64,000 nucleotides of DNA from Ruminiclostridium cellulolyticum H10 (GTDB lineage Bacteria > Bacillota > Clostridia > Acetivibrionales > DSM-1351). The notes beneath the pieces were generated by a model. The model did no database searches and had not been told where the DNA came from. It worked only from the letters and a program-made list of their open reading frames with translations. Where the stretch lies: assembly GCF_000022065.1 (NCBI RefSeq), contig NC_011898.1, positions 1,696,001 to 1,760,000 of the forward strand. The letters run 5' to 3'. The position numbers and the translations under genes were made by a program. Positions 36,583 to 45,607 of this stretch are shown here, in pieces (the first letter of the stretch is position 1; each line of letters starts with the position of its first letter).

Positions 36583-37436
36583 ATAATGTCAGCCGCATTG
36601 CTCCTCTTTTCCATTGAAGGGGGAATCCCATAGTATTTCTTATAAAGCTTGCTGAAGTAGAAGGCATCCTCATAACCTACACTTCTTGCAACGGTTTTAA
36701 TAGGCATATTTCCTGACATTAGCAGTTCACGTGCTTTTGTAAGGCGAATCCTTATTAAATGGTTTATAGGGGATTCACCCGTCTCTTCCTTGAATATTTT
36801 GGAAATATAAACCGGACTCAGATACATATTGTGAGCTATTCTGTACAGAGAAATCTGTTCCATATAATTTGTACTCAAATATTCAAGAATATCATTAACT
36901 ATATTTGTTTTTTCGGAAGTTTGTATATCCAGCCGTGTTTTTTCCGTTCTTTCTTTGTTTGCTGTCATTCCCCTGTGTAACAATGCTGTTAGTTTCATTA
37001 TGCTGCTTTTTATAAATAAATCGCAGTAAGGCTCATTTTTTTCCTGTTCATTTATTGTTTCATTAATACATTTAATTATTTCGGGCTGATAAAGCGGTAA
37101 AGTAAAAACAGGTAAAGAAGAGGGTTCAATTAGAAAATTTTCGGGCAGTTCCTTAAAATGTATATTGGTTAACCCGTAATTAAATTCCTCGACCTTAACT
37201 CCTGAAGGAATAATTTTTTCGTGTTGTACACCTGGATTTATAATAATAATATTCCCTTTGGCAACTTCATATAATTTATCGTCTATTATATATTTGAAAT
37301 ATCCGGACAGTACAATTTTAACTTCAGTATAGTCGTGTGTATGTAGCGTCACATGGCTTTCAGAGTTAACCATATTAATATATGCATATAGCAATGTAGG
37401 ATTAAAATTTTCGGCACATATTTCCGGCTTACACAA
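36579..37436 (-). CDS. AraC-family regulator with cupin-like sensor domain
   Basis: A 285-aa regulator. The N-terminal half (about 20-130) resembles an AraC-type cupin: HLHTHDYTEVKIVLSGYFKYIIDD and VAKGNIIIINPGVQHE. The C-terminal half has two helix-turn-helix motifs: ISLYRIAHNMYLSPVYISKIFKEETGESP-type sequence and MPIKTVARSVGYEDAFYFSKLYKKYYGIPPS. These regulators usually control sugar uptake or degradation; the target is not evident. It is divergent from the ABC exporter, 206 bases away, which is a possible target. Confidence 0.88.
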   Translation of the reverse strand: MCKPEICAENFNPTLLYAYINMVNSESHVTLHTHDYTEVKIVLSGYFKYIIDDKLYEVAKGNIIIINPGVQHEKIIPSGVKVEEFNYGLTNIHFKELPENFLIEPSSLPVFTLPLYQPEIIKCINETINEQEKNEPYCDLFIKSSIMKLTALLHRGMTANKERTEKTRLDIQTSEKTNIVNDILEYLSTNYMEQISLYRIAHNMYLSPVYISKIFKEETGESPINHLIRIRLTKARELLMSGNMPIKTVARSVGYEDAFYFSKLYKKYYGIPPSMEKRSNAADII

Positions 37437-37642
37437 AAAGAATCACTCCTGTTATTTACATTATATATTTGTGCAGAGTAATCCTATCTTACCACAAAAT
37501 AAAGATTATTCCAATCGGCAAACTTTGATATTACTAACTATAAAAATTGATAAAAATGTACATCTTTAGATAAAGATTATCCATTCCATAAGAAAACTAA
37601 TCATTTATAATTAAATCACCAGTATCGAGAAAGGATTTATTT

Positions 37643-39388
37643 ATGGAAAATTTTAAATGGGTTTGGCAGTATATCAAAAAATATAAGCTGCGAATGTGCA
37701 TTGCCATGATATTTGTGTTGGTAGCGTCTGCTCTTTGCATGGTTACTCCGTACGCCTCAGGTATAATAATTGACAAGGTAATCAGGCAAAGCCAGCATGA
37801 TATGCTTTTAAAACTATGTATACTTATGTTGGCGGCAACGATCTTAAAATCTATAATCAGGTTTTCATATCAGATTATATTCGAAACAATATCACAGGGA
37901 GCTTTTATGAAAATCAGGGAAAGTATGTACCAAAAACTCCAGAATATGGATTTTAAGTTCTTTGATACCACCAGAACCGGTGACATAATGGCGAGAATGA
38001 CAGGTGATTTGGATATAGTACGCCATCTTATTTCATGGGTAATATACATGGTTTTTGAGAACGCTACAGTATTTATTTTTGCCGTAACACTGTTATTCAC
38101 AATCAATTGGCAGTTTACACTGGTCATGCTTTTGGTAATACCTTTTCTGGCGTGGGCTGCAATTAAGCTGGCTAGTGATGTAAGACCGACTTTTTCTGCA
38201 ATAAGGGAACAGTTTTCAAGACTGAATTCTGTTGTACAGGAAAATATCAGTGGAAACCGAGTAATTAAAGCTTTTGCAACAGAATATATAGAAATAAACA
38301 AATTTGACAAGGAAAATGAAGCTTACCGTAAAAGAAACATGGATTCCGCAAAGGTATGGTCTAAATATCTCCCGATAATAGATGCTCTGGCGGGAACTCT
38401 TTCACTTACAATAATAATTATCGGCGGGGTACTTGCAATTAACAATAAAATAACAATCGGTGAGCTGGTAACTTTTAATTCTATAGTTTGGGCATTGGGA
38501 AATCCAATGAGGAATTCCGGCTGGCTTATAAATGATATACAAAGATTCAACGCATCAGCAGACAAAATACGTGAGTATCTGAACAATGAATCTGCAATAA
38601 GCAATATAGAAAAGCCTGCTAACAGGGAGATTACAGGATTTGTTGAATTCAATAATGTCAGCTTCGGTTATGATAATGAGGAAGTACTGAAAAATGTCAG
38701 TCTTAAAGCCAAGCCGGGGGAAACTGTAGCAATAATAGGTCCCACAGGGTCAGGAAAATCCACTCTTGTAAATCTCATATGCAGATTTTATGATTGCAGC
38801 GAAGGAGAAGTACTGGTTGACAATGTAAATGTAAAGGAAATGGATTTAAGAACACTGCGTTCAAAGGTTTCGGTTGCAATGCAGGACGTATTTCTCTTTT
38901 CTGATACTATTGAAGGGAATATAGCTTATGGTGTACCTGATGCTCCCTATGAAAGCATAAAGCGGGCTGCAGGTATAGCGGATGCCGATGAGTTCATATC
39001 ATCCTTACCGGAAGGCTACGATACTATCATAGGAGAACGCGGAGTCGGACTCTCAGGCGGACAGAGGCAGAGAATTGCCTTGGCGAGAGCTATACTTAAA
39101 GACCCGTCCATACTAATACTGGATGATACAACTTCCAGTGTCGATATGGAGACGGAATTTGAAATACATAAAACGCTAAGATCTTTTTACAATAATAAAA
39201 CAACTTTTATAATCGCACATAGAATATCATCTGTTAAAAATGCAGACAAGATTATTGTTTTAAACGATGGGCAGGTAGTAGAGCAGGGAACCCATCAGGA
39301 ACTGTTGAATTTGAAAAGCTATTACTACAAAGTTTATCAAAGCCAGTATGGAGATTTTGACGGACTTGATGAGAAGGAGGTGGGCTAA
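37643..39388 (+). CDS. ABC exporter half-transporter with degenerate catalytic site
   Basis: A 581-aa type I ABC exporter half: six transmembrane helices (about 15-300) fused to a nucleotide-binding domain. Walker A is IIGPTGSGKST and the signature is canonical, GLSGGQRQ, but Walker B reads ILILDDTTSSVD, with Asp replacing the catalytic Glu. This is the pattern of the degenerate-site subunit of heterodimeric exporters such as TM287/288 and BmrCD. The next gene begins one base after its stop codon. Likely drug or lipid export; substrate unknown. Confidence 0.92.
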   Translation: MENFKWVWQYIKKYKLRMCIAMIFVLVASALCMVTPYASGIIIDKVIRQSQHDMLLKLCILMLAATILKSIIRFSYQIIFETISQGAFMKIRESMYQKLQNMDFKFFDTTRTGDIMARMTGDLDIVRHLISWVIYMVFENATVFIFAVTLLFTINWQFTLVMLLVIPFLAWAAIKLASDVRPTFSAIREQFSRLNSVVQENISGNRVIKAFATEYIEINKFDKENEAYRKRNMDSAKVWSKYLPIIDALAGTLSLTIIIIGGVLAINNKITIGELVTFNSIVWALGNPMRNSGWLINDIQRFNASADKIREYLNNESAISNIEKPANREITGFVEFNNVSFGYDNEEVLKNVSLKAKPGETVAIIGPTGSGKSTLVNLICRFYDCSEGEVLVDNVNVKEMDLRTLRSKVSVAMQDVFLFSDTIEGNIAYGVPDAPYESIKRAAGIADADEFISSLPEGYDTIIGERGVGLSGGQRQRIALARAILKDPSILILDDTTSSVDMETEFEIHKTLRSFYNNKTTFIIAHRISSVKNADKIIVLNDGQVVEQGTHQELLNLKSYYYKVYQSQYGDFDGLDEKEVG

Positions 39389-41167
39389 ATGGCAAGAAAC
39401 AAATATGACGTTGATGAAGAGTTGTTAACAAAATTCAAAATGAAAGACCTTATTAGACTTTTAAAGTACTTAAAGCCATACAAGGTGACAATGTTTGGAA
39501 CGGTTCTTTTGATGCTTTCTGCAAGTGTTGCAAACCTTATTGGCCCGCTGCTTGTACAGGATGCTATAGACTTCAAAATACCGCAAGGTGATATAAAGGG
39601 ACTGGTTATACTATCAGGAATTTTCGTTGGAACACTGATAGTAAATGCCGTATGTTTCAAGTTCAGGGTAATATTGATGTCCCAGCTGGGAAACAATGTA
39701 GTCAAAAAGATAAGGGAAGACATATTTTATAAGATTCAGAAGCTCCCGTTTTCATATTATGACAGCCGTCCCCATGGTAAGATACTTGTAAGGGTTGTAA
39801 ATTATGTAAACTCACTCAGCGACCTACTTACAAATGGCTTTATTAATTTTATAACAGATATGTTCACCCTTGTATGCATAATAGTTTTCATGCTTTTTAT
39901 AAATGTTAAGCTTACCTTAATCAGTATGATTGGACTTCCTCCATTGTTTATTTGCATAATGTTAATAAAAAATATTCAGAGGAAAAATACACAGGCCTTG
40001 AGCATGAAGCAGTCAAACCTCAACGCCTATATACATGAAAGCATATGTGGTGTTAAGGTAACTCAGTCCTTTGCAAGAGAGGAACAAAATCAGGGTATTT
40101 TTCATGAATTGAACAAGATTTACAGAAGAGCATGGATGAGATTCGTAAAAGCAAATTTTATTTTGTGGCCTATAATAGAAACGATTTCAATAATCGGTAT
40201 AATAATACTGTATTTTGGTGGAATATTCTGGGTAAAGGGGATAACAATAGGTGTACTGATAGCCTTTACAAGCTATATTTCAAGGTTTTGGCAGCCTATA
40301 AGTAATCTGGGGAATTTCTACAACGCAATGATAAATGCAATGGCATATCTTGAAAGAATATTTGAAACACTGGATGAAGAGGTTTCTATAGAGAATCTGC
40401 CGGGGGCAATTCCAATGCCTGAGGTAAAGGGAGCAGTGGAATTTAAAAATGTGGGTTTCAGCTATGAAGAAGACAAAAAGATTCTTGATAATATAAATTT
40501 TAGATTCCAACCGGGAAGCAGCATAGCACTTGTAGGCCCTACCGGAGCGGGGAAGAGTACCATAATAAATCTTCTGAGCAGGTTCTATGATGTTCAGGAG
40601 GGAGAAGTACTGATTGACGGCATAAACATAAGAGAAGTACAGCTGGAGTCTCTGAGAAAACAGATGGGAGTTATGCTGCAAGATACATTCCTTTTCTCAG
40701 GCACTGTTATGAGCAACATAAAATATGCAAGGCCCGATGCTACAGATGAAGAGGCCATTGAGGCAGCAAAAACCGTGTGTGCACATGAATTCATTATGAA
40801 TATGCCAAATGGCTATCAAACAGAGATAAATGAAAGAGGAACAAGGCTTTCAATCGGAGAAAGACAGCTTATTTCCTTTGCTAGGGCACTTCTGGCAGAC
40901 CCAAAGATACTCATACTTGATGAAGCAACCTCCAGTATCGACACAAGAACGGAGCTTGCACTGCAAAGAGGACTTCAGGGGCTTCTGGTGGGAAGAACTT
41001 CATTTATTATAGCTCACAGGCTGTCAACGATAAAAAATGCACATTGTATTATGTATGTGGACAATGGTTCGATTGTTGAACGGGGAACTCACGACGAGCT
41101 GATGTCTGCGAGAGGACACTATTACAAATTATATAATTCTCAATTCAGTGTTATGGAGGCAGGATAA
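39389..41167 (+). CDS. ABC exporter half-transporter, catalytic partner
   Basis: A 592-aa partner half-transporter with six helices and one nucleotide-binding domain. Walker A is LVGPTGAGKST, Walker B carries the catalytic Glu (ILILDEATSSID), and the signature motif is altered to LSIGERQ. Its altered signature and the partner's Asp would fall in the same composite ATP site, leaving one competent site. GAAGGAGG inside the end of the upstream gene is its ribosome binding site. The genes abut, so equal expression is expected. Confidence 0.92.
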   Translation: MARNKYDVDEELLTKFKMKDLIRLLKYLKPYKVTMFGTVLLMLSASVANLIGPLLVQDAIDFKIPQGDIKGLVILSGIFVGTLIVNAVCFKFRVILMSQLGNNVVKKIREDIFYKIQKLPFSYYDSRPHGKILVRVVNYVNSLSDLLTNGFINFITDMFTLVCIIVFMLFINVKLTLISMIGLPPLFICIMLIKNIQRKNTQALSMKQSNLNAYIHESICGVKVTQSFAREEQNQGIFHELNKIYRRAWMRFVKANFILWPIIETISIIGIIILYFGGIFWVKGITIGVLIAFTSYISRFWQPISNLGNFYNAMINAMAYLERIFETLDEEVSIENLPGAIPMPEVKGAVEFKNVGFSYEEDKKILDNINFRFQPGSSIALVGPTGAGKSTIINLLSRFYDVQEGEVLIDGINIREVQLESLRKQMGVMLQDTFLFSGTVMSNIKYARPDATDEEAIEAAKTVCAHEFIMNMPNGYQTEINERGTRLSIGERQLISFARALLADPKILILDEATSSIDTRTELALQRGLQGLLVGRTSFIIAHRLSTIKNAHCIMYVDNGSIVERGTHDELMSARGHYYKLYNSQFSVMEAG

Positions 41168-41314
41168 TACTGATTCCAAAAACAGCTAATTTTACATGTG
41201 TTTTTATCAGTGACACTTTAGAAAATAAGATAATATTCATTTACAATATATACTTAAATGAACTATTATATAATGGAAGGTAAGCCTATATAAAATTAAC
41301 AGGAGGAATTAACA

Positions 41315-42379
41315 TTGACTATAACTAAGAGATACTTCGGAACATTGCCAGGTGGGACTGAAGCAAATATTTATACTTTAAAAAACTCCAACAATATGTC
41401 TGTAGACATAACGAACTATGGGGGAACTATTGTTTCTATCCTTGTGCCGGATAAAAATGGGAAGATTGCTGATATTGCTTTAGGATTTGACGATCTTAAA
41501 AAATATACAGAAAATGACGCATATATCGGAGCGTTAATCGGAAGGCATGGCAATCGTATTGAGGATGCGAAATTCGAATTAAACGGAAAAGTGTACGAAC
41601 TTGTAAAGAATGACGGAAATAACCATCTTCATGGTGGTACAATCGGTTTTCATAATGTAGTATGGAATGCAGATATTCAAGAAGAAAAGGGCGTACAAAA
41701 GTTGATTCTCACCCATACAAGCCCTGACGGTGAAGAAAATTACCCCGGAAATCTCAATGTAAAGGTAGAATATTCACTTACAGAAGACAATGAGTTGAAA
41801 ATAGACTATACTGCAATTTCTGATAAAGACACAGTTGTTAACCTTACAAACCATGCATACTTTAACCTTTCAGGACACGACTCGGGAGATGTTTTGAAAC
41901 ATCAGATATACATAAATGCAGATAACTTTACTCCTGTAAATGACGAATGTATCCCAACAGGAGAGATCAGGGAAGTTAAAGGTACTGTAATGGACTTTAC
42001 TCAATTAAGAAGTTTTTCAGAAGGACTTTCCAGCACCGACCAACAGGTAGTAAACGGCGGAGGTTATGACCATAACTGGGCACTGAATACAAAAGGAAAT
42101 ATCAATGAAGTTGCCTGTGAGCTTTATGATCCTGAAAGCGGTCGGGCTATGCAGGTATTCACAACAAAACCGGGCGTGCAGTTCTATTCAGGAAACCATT
42201 TAAGTAAAACGGTACAATTAATTGGCAAGAATAGTGCTGTTTACAATAAGAGAGCAGGACTTTGTCTGGAAACACAGTATTTCCCTAATGCAATGAGGCA
42301 TAAGAATTTTCCTTCACCGATACTTAACGCCAATGAGAAATATCATCATATAACAATTTATAAGTTTTTAAATAAATAA
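41315..42379 (+). CDS. galM: Aldose 1-epimerase
   Basis: A 354-aa mutarotase interconverting alpha and beta anomers of glucose or galactose. Hallmarks: GRHGNRI with sugar-binding Arg, NNHLHGG (catalytic base-side His), LTNHAYFNLSGH (catalytic acid His) and LCLETQYFPNA with the catalytic Glu near the C-terminus. There is no signal peptide. The TTG at 41315 has AGGAGG eight bases upstream and is the likely start. Mutarotation of sugars released by disaccharide breakdown fits the carbohydrate theme. Confidence 0.93.
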   Translation: MTITKRYFGTLPGGTEANIYTLKNSNNMSVDITNYGGTIVSILVPDKNGKIADIALGFDDLKKYTENDAYIGALIGRHGNRIEDAKFELNGKVYELVKNDGNNHLHGGTIGFHNVVWNADIQEEKGVQKLILTHTSPDGEENYPGNLNVKVEYSLTEDNELKIDYTAISDKDTVVNLTNHAYFNLSGHDSGDVLKHQIYINADNFTPVNDECIPTGEIREVKGTVMDFTQLRSFSEGLSSTDQQVVNGGGYDHNWALNTKGNINEVACELYDPESGRAMQVFTTKPGVQFYSGNHLSKTVQLIGKNSAVYNKRAGLCLETQYFPNAMRHKNFPSPILNANEKYHHITIYKFLNK

Positions 42380-42386
42380 AATCAAA

Positions 42387-42413
42387 AAGCCCCTGAAAAA
42401 TCAGGGGCTTTAA
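42387..42413. terminator. Terminator after galM
   Basis: AAAGCCCCTGA and TCAGGGGCTTT form an 11-bp perfect stem around AAAA. Flanking A and T runs allow it to serve the convergent zinc-ribbon gene too. Confidence 0.88.
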
Positions 42414-42434
42414 TTTGCTCTTAATTAACGAAAA

Positions 42435-42611
42435 TTACCTTCTGTTAAATCCGCCATTAAAGCTTTTCTGAGATGCCTTTTTTGCTCTTCTGCAATCTGG
42501 GCACCTTGCTGGTTCATTAGTAAATCCTTTTTCGGCGTAAAATTGTTGCTCGCCAACCGTAAATGTAAAAGTTGCACCGCAATCTTTACAAGTTAGAGTT
42601 TTATCTTCCAT
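42435..42611 (-). CDS. Small zinc-ribbon protein
   Basis: A 58-aa protein with two CxxC pairs, LTCKDCG and ARCPDCR, spaced to bind one zinc, followed by a basic tail (RRAKKASQKSFNGGFNRR). This is the widespread short 'zinc-ribbon domain containing' family in Clostridia; the basic tail suggests nucleic-acid contact but nothing is proven. The ATG at 42611 is chosen because GGAGG lies eight bases upstream; the open frame continues to 42662. Confidence 0.78.
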   Translation of the reverse strand: MEDKTLTCKDCGATFTFTVGEQQFYAEKGFTNEPARCPDCRRAKKASQKSFNGGFNRR

Positions 42612-42890
42612 GGGACTACCTCCTATATAATTATATTGCTGAGCATATAAGAACTTAAACATTACGGACCAAAAAGGATGTTATGAATCAGTATAAGAAA
42701 TTATAAGCTTTGCACCTTTATTATACACTTTGAAAAAACAATAAGCAATAAATTTCAAACAAATAATGTAAATAAATTACATATAAGACGACAAGTGGAT
42801 AATAAAATTGCAATGAAATACTTTGTTAACAGTATTTTCATAGTATTTATGCTGTTTGATAAAAAATAGTGAAAAATAATCTATTTACTA
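42612..42890. other. AT-rich intergenic stretch, nothing recognised
   Basis: Between the zinc-ribbon gene and the tRNA-His promoter there is no frame with a ribosome binding site and no strong hairpin. Confidence 0.6.
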
Positions 42891-42919
42891 TTGACAAAAC
42901 TAACATTGTGCCGTAAAAT
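42891..42919 (+). promoter_or_regulatory. tRNA-His promoter
   Basis: TTGACA (42891-42896) and TAAAAT (42914-42919) are separated by 17 bases. The predicted start is about 25 bases before the tRNA. Confidence 0.8.
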
Positions 42920-42950
42920 ATCAAATGTGTCTTGGGGACACTTTATAAAT

Positions 42951-43028
<78 letters not shown>

Positions 43029-43035
43029 TATTATG

Positions 43036-43081
43036 AAAAAGGACTGTTGAAAAACAAATCTGTTTTGCAATAGTCCTTTTT
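43036..43081 (+). terminator. tRNA-His terminator
   Basis: AAAAAGGACTGTTG pairs with CAATAGTCCTTTTT, with the T-tract at the 3' base, eight bases after the tRNA. Confidence 0.85.
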
Positions 43082-43087
43082 GTTTGT

Positions 43088-43126
43088 GTAGCAGATACCA
43101 CACGTTATAAGTGTGATATCTGCTAC
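43088..43126 (-). terminator. Hairpin at the 3' end of the MutS2-like gene
   Basis: GTAGCAGATATCACAC pairs with GTGTGGTATCTGCTAC when read on the minus strand (16 bp with one G-U). On the plus strand the same position would be an A-C mismatch, so it belongs to the mutS2-like transcript. No long T-run follows. Confidence 0.6.
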
Positions 43127-43137
43127 TTTTCATTTAA

Positions 43138-45084
43138 CTAATTTTCATACTCTATAAACAACTCAGGATTATGTCTTTTCCCCATCTTGTGTCTTGCTTT
43201 GCGATTGTCCACAGTATCAAATATTATTGAAAAGTCGTAGTCAGCTGGGTATAACTCGCTGGCTGGTACGTGTAGTTTTATTCTTTTGTGGGAAAGAAGT
43301 TTTTTTTGTCCTTTAATCTGAACACCTATTTCACCATGTTCGTTGGCTTTTTGATAAACCAGCCCTATTTCTTTCTGAGGAAAGACCATAACACTATCTC
43401 CAATGTTAAATCTGCTGCTTCTGTTTTGTGGTACATTTTTCTTTGGGTTTTCCTTTATAAGAACAGGTGCATTTAAGTCAGGTGGAATTCCGGACTGGCT
43501 GTCCGCTCCAATAGGGCTTAACAAGGATTCATTATTCTCTGAATTAACCTTAGTAGGGTACTCTTTATAGGCGGCATCATGAGCAAGCCTGAGAAGATGT
43601 GGGGGAAAGCCAAGCCTTTTTGCAATATACAGGGCACAGCTTTCCCCGGCCTCACCAATTTCAAGTTTATACAAAGGTTTCAAACTTTCCTTGTCAAAAG
43701 CCATTCTGGCATTTACAAGACCGGGTGTTTTTTTGGCATAGTCCTTTATTTCAGGATAATGAGTAGTTGCTACAAACAGGCAGCCCTTGTTTTTCAAATC
43801 TTCCAGAATTGCGGTAGCTATACCCATACCTTCTGCCGGGTCGGTTCCAGAGCCTACTTCGTCAAGCAGGACAAGGCTTTCTCCCGTGGATTGCCTTAGA
43901 ATATCATTTATGGTTGTTATGTGTGCCGAAAAAGTTGACAAGTTCTCGGTAATACTCTGTCCGTCTCCGATATCACATAAAATCATATTATGCATTGAAA
44001 ATTCACTTCCCATGGCGGCGGGAACATGAAGTCCGCTTTGTGCCATGATTGAAAGCAACCCTACAGTTTTAAGGGCCACTGTTTTTCCTCCTGTATTTGG
44101 CCCAGTTATAACAACTCCTCTTATACCACTACCGATTTCAAAGTCAAGAGGAACACATTCCGATTGATTAAGAAGAGGGTGGCGTCCGGCTTTGATAACA
44201 ATCCTGCGGTCCATATGAATATCAGCTTCACAGGCCTTCATCTGAACTGAAAGCTTAGCCTTAGCAAAAACTGCATCAAGAGTTTCCATTATATCTACGT
44301 TAGTTTTAAATACAGCTGAATGTTCATCCACTAATGAGGTCAGAGTATATAAGATTTTTCTTTCTTCATTTTCTTCTTCCACTGTAAGGGCGGATATTTC
44401 CTCTTGAAGTCTGCGTACAGCGGAAGGCTCAATAAAATAAGTTCCTCCTGTGGCGGAGGTTTCTATCAGCGAGCCGACTACCATGTTCTTATATTCTTTT
44501 CTTACGGGCAGTACGAAATGACCATTTCTCATTGAAACAAAACTGTCCGCAAACCATTCTTTTTTACTCCTTAATATACTTTCAAGCTTGGTACGGACTT
44601 GTTGGTGGGAATTATCCTTCCTTCTTCGTATATCTTTCAGCTTTGGTGAAGCAGAATCATCAACCCGTCCATTTCTGATTGAGTGTTCAATTTCTTCACA
44701 GAGGTCATTAAGTGCATCTATTGAGCTTCCATAATAAGCAATATCATTCTCAAGGCTCTCGGTCCTTTTGAGATATGATTTCATACGTCTGCAGGCAAGA
44801 AGAAACTGTGAAACCTCTTCTAATTGTTCAGGAACAAGCATTGCACCCTTTGAACAAAGATCAAGAATTCTGTCTAGCTCGTTCATTGAAGAGAGAGGAG
44901 GAGTCCCCAGACTTTCAAGAATTCTTTTTGCGTTGGTAGTTTCCTTCATTCTTCTTCTGCATTCTCCCTCCTTCAGAAAAGGTTGAAGCATCGAAAGATT
45001 CTCTTTAGCTCTTTGAGAAACGGTATTTTCCATAAGCATTTCAATTATTTTGTTAAATTCAAGTGTTACGGCATATTTATTCAT
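43138..45084 (-). CDS. MutS2-like ATPase lacking the Smr domain
   Basis: A 648-aa MutS-family ABC ATPase. The N-terminal core and clamp (about 1-290) begin like MutS2 (KYAVTLEFNKIIEMLMENTVSQRAKE). The ATPase has Walker A GPNTGGKT (328-335), the ST motif NLSTFSAHI (381-389), Walker B LVLLDEVGSGTDP (404-416) and the TTHYPEIKDYA segment. A KOW-like beta domain (about 558-603) follows a short linker. Full-length MutS2 is about 780 aa and ends in an Smr nuclease; here the protein stops about 45 residues after the KOW-like domain, without the DLRG or HG.G Smr motifs. AGGAGG precedes the ATG. The 5' leader suggests attenuation. MutS2/RqcU of Bacillus splits collided ribosomes; that this one does so is inference. 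Confidence 0.85.
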   Translation of the reverse strand: MNKYAVTLEFNKIIEMLMENTVSQRAKENLSMLQPFLKEGECRRRMKETTNAKRILESLGTPPLSSMNELDRILDLCSKGAMLVPEQLEEVSQFLLACRRMKSYLKRTESLENDIAYYGSSIDALNDLCEEIEHSIRNGRVDDSASPKLKDIRRRKDNSHQQVRTKLESILRSKKEWFADSFVSMRNGHFVLPVRKEYKNMVVGSLIETSATGGTYFIEPSAVRRLQEEISALTVEEENEERKILYTLTSLVDEHSAVFKTNVDIMETLDAVFAKAKLSVQMKACEADIHMDRRIVIKAGRHPLLNQSECVPLDFEIGSGIRGVVITGPNTGGKTVALKTVGLLSIMAQSGLHVPAAMGSEFSMHNMILCDIGDGQSITENLSTFSAHITTINDILRQSTGESLVLLDEVGSGTDPAEGMGIATAILEDLKNKGCLFVATTHYPEIKDYAKKTPGLVNARMAFDKESLKPLYKLEIGEAGESCALYIAKRLGFPPHLLRLAHDAAYKEYPTKVNSENNESLLSPIGADSQSGIPPDLNAPVLIKENPKKNVPQNRSSRFNIGDSVMVFPQKEIGLVYQKANEHGEIGVQIKGQKKLLSHKRIKLHVPASELYPADYDFSIIFDTVDNRKARHKMGKRHNPELFIEYEN

Positions 45085-45187
45085 ATTTACCCTCCTGTTT
45101 TAGCAGGCAGAGAGGTGTGTCCAATCTGCGTGAAATTTGATTATTAATTAAGTGGACACAAATCTTGTATATACGTTCTCCAGAACA

Positions 45188-45225
45188 AACAAAAAAGCGT
45201 AACAGGAACAAACCCGTCACGCTTT
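45188..45225 (-). terminator. Leader terminator (attenuator) of the MutS2-like gene
   Basis: On the minus strand AAAGCGTGACGGG pairs with CCTGTTACGCTTT around TTTGTT, giving 13 consecutive pairs including two G-U, then TTTTTTG. On the plus strand two A-C mismatches would arise, so it is a minus-strand RNA. It lies about 100 bases before the start codon, inside the leader. Confidence 0.8.
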
Positions 45226-45410
45226 GCTAAAATCATTTGAATACGGCTAATAACTATATATCAGTAAAAATGGTTTTGAAGCATATCTGTAATGTACTGA
45301 ACGTACGAAGCAGGTGTCCAACGATACCTAAACACAGGTATCGGTAATAAAAAGGTACACTAAATAAACAGGATTACGACCTGTTTAAAAAAAGAACCTT
45401 TTCCAACTAT

Positions 45411-45446
45411 TTAGTTGTTAATCACCTTTACAGATAATACCGACAT
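45411..45446 (-). CDS. 11-residue leader peptide upstream of the MutS2-like gene
   Basis: The frame MSVLSVKVINN-stop, with AAGGAAGG five bases before its ATG, starts about 26 bases after the predicted transcription start. The last codons (AAC AAC TAA) lie inside the 5' arm of a hairpin, so a ribosome stalled or paused here would change downstream folding. Translation of so short a frame is inferred from its ribosome binding site and position only. Confidence 0.5.
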   Translation of the reverse strand: MSVLSVKVINN

Positions 45447-45478
45447 CAAAACCTTCCTTTCATGTTGAAATTTATTTC

Positions 45479-45508
45479 AGAATAGCATATGCCATTTGGA
45501 GTTGTCAA
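45479..45508 (-). promoter_or_regulatory. Promoter of the MutS2-like leader
   Basis: On the minus strand, TTGACA (45508-45503) and TATTCT (45484-45479) are separated by 18 bases. The predicted start is near 45472, downstream of the tRNA terminator. Confidence 0.75.
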
Positions 45509-45575
45509 GGTAACAAACCTGCAATGTTAAACTTGAATTTCAGAAAATTATTTAACATCGAATAACTTAATAAAT

Positions 45576-45603
45576 AAAAAAAACCTGTAACAAATGCTAC
45601 AAG
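45576..45603 (-). terminator. Terminator of the tRNA-Gln/tRNA-Lys transcript
   Basis: On the minus strand CTTGTA pairs with TACAGG around a short loop, followed by eight T's. It begins a few bases after tRNA-Lys, so the tRNA transcript should not enter the mutS2-like leader. Confidence 0.65.
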
Positions 45604-45607
45604 TCTT

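Larger units (their letters stand above)
45188..45472 (-). promoter_or_regulatory. Attenuator-type leader RNA of the MutS2-like gene
   Basis: Transcript from the promoter at 45479-45508 to the attenuator. Visible in order on the minus strand: a ribosome binding site and 11-codon frame; CAACTA/TAGTTG (45404-45417), whose 5' arm includes the last codons and stop; AAACAGG/CCTGTTT (45366-45386); CGATACCT/AGGTATCG (45322-45343), enclosed by GTGT-A-CC/GGACAC (45314-45360); and the 13-bp terminator. It does not match T-box, ribosomal-protein leader or other families I know. Confidence 0.65.

Noticed and set aside
45085-45500. T-box or ribosomal-protein leader upstream of the MutS2-like gene
   Set aside because: No T-box sequence or known r-protein binding motif is present, and the gene is neither a synthetase nor a ribosomal protein.
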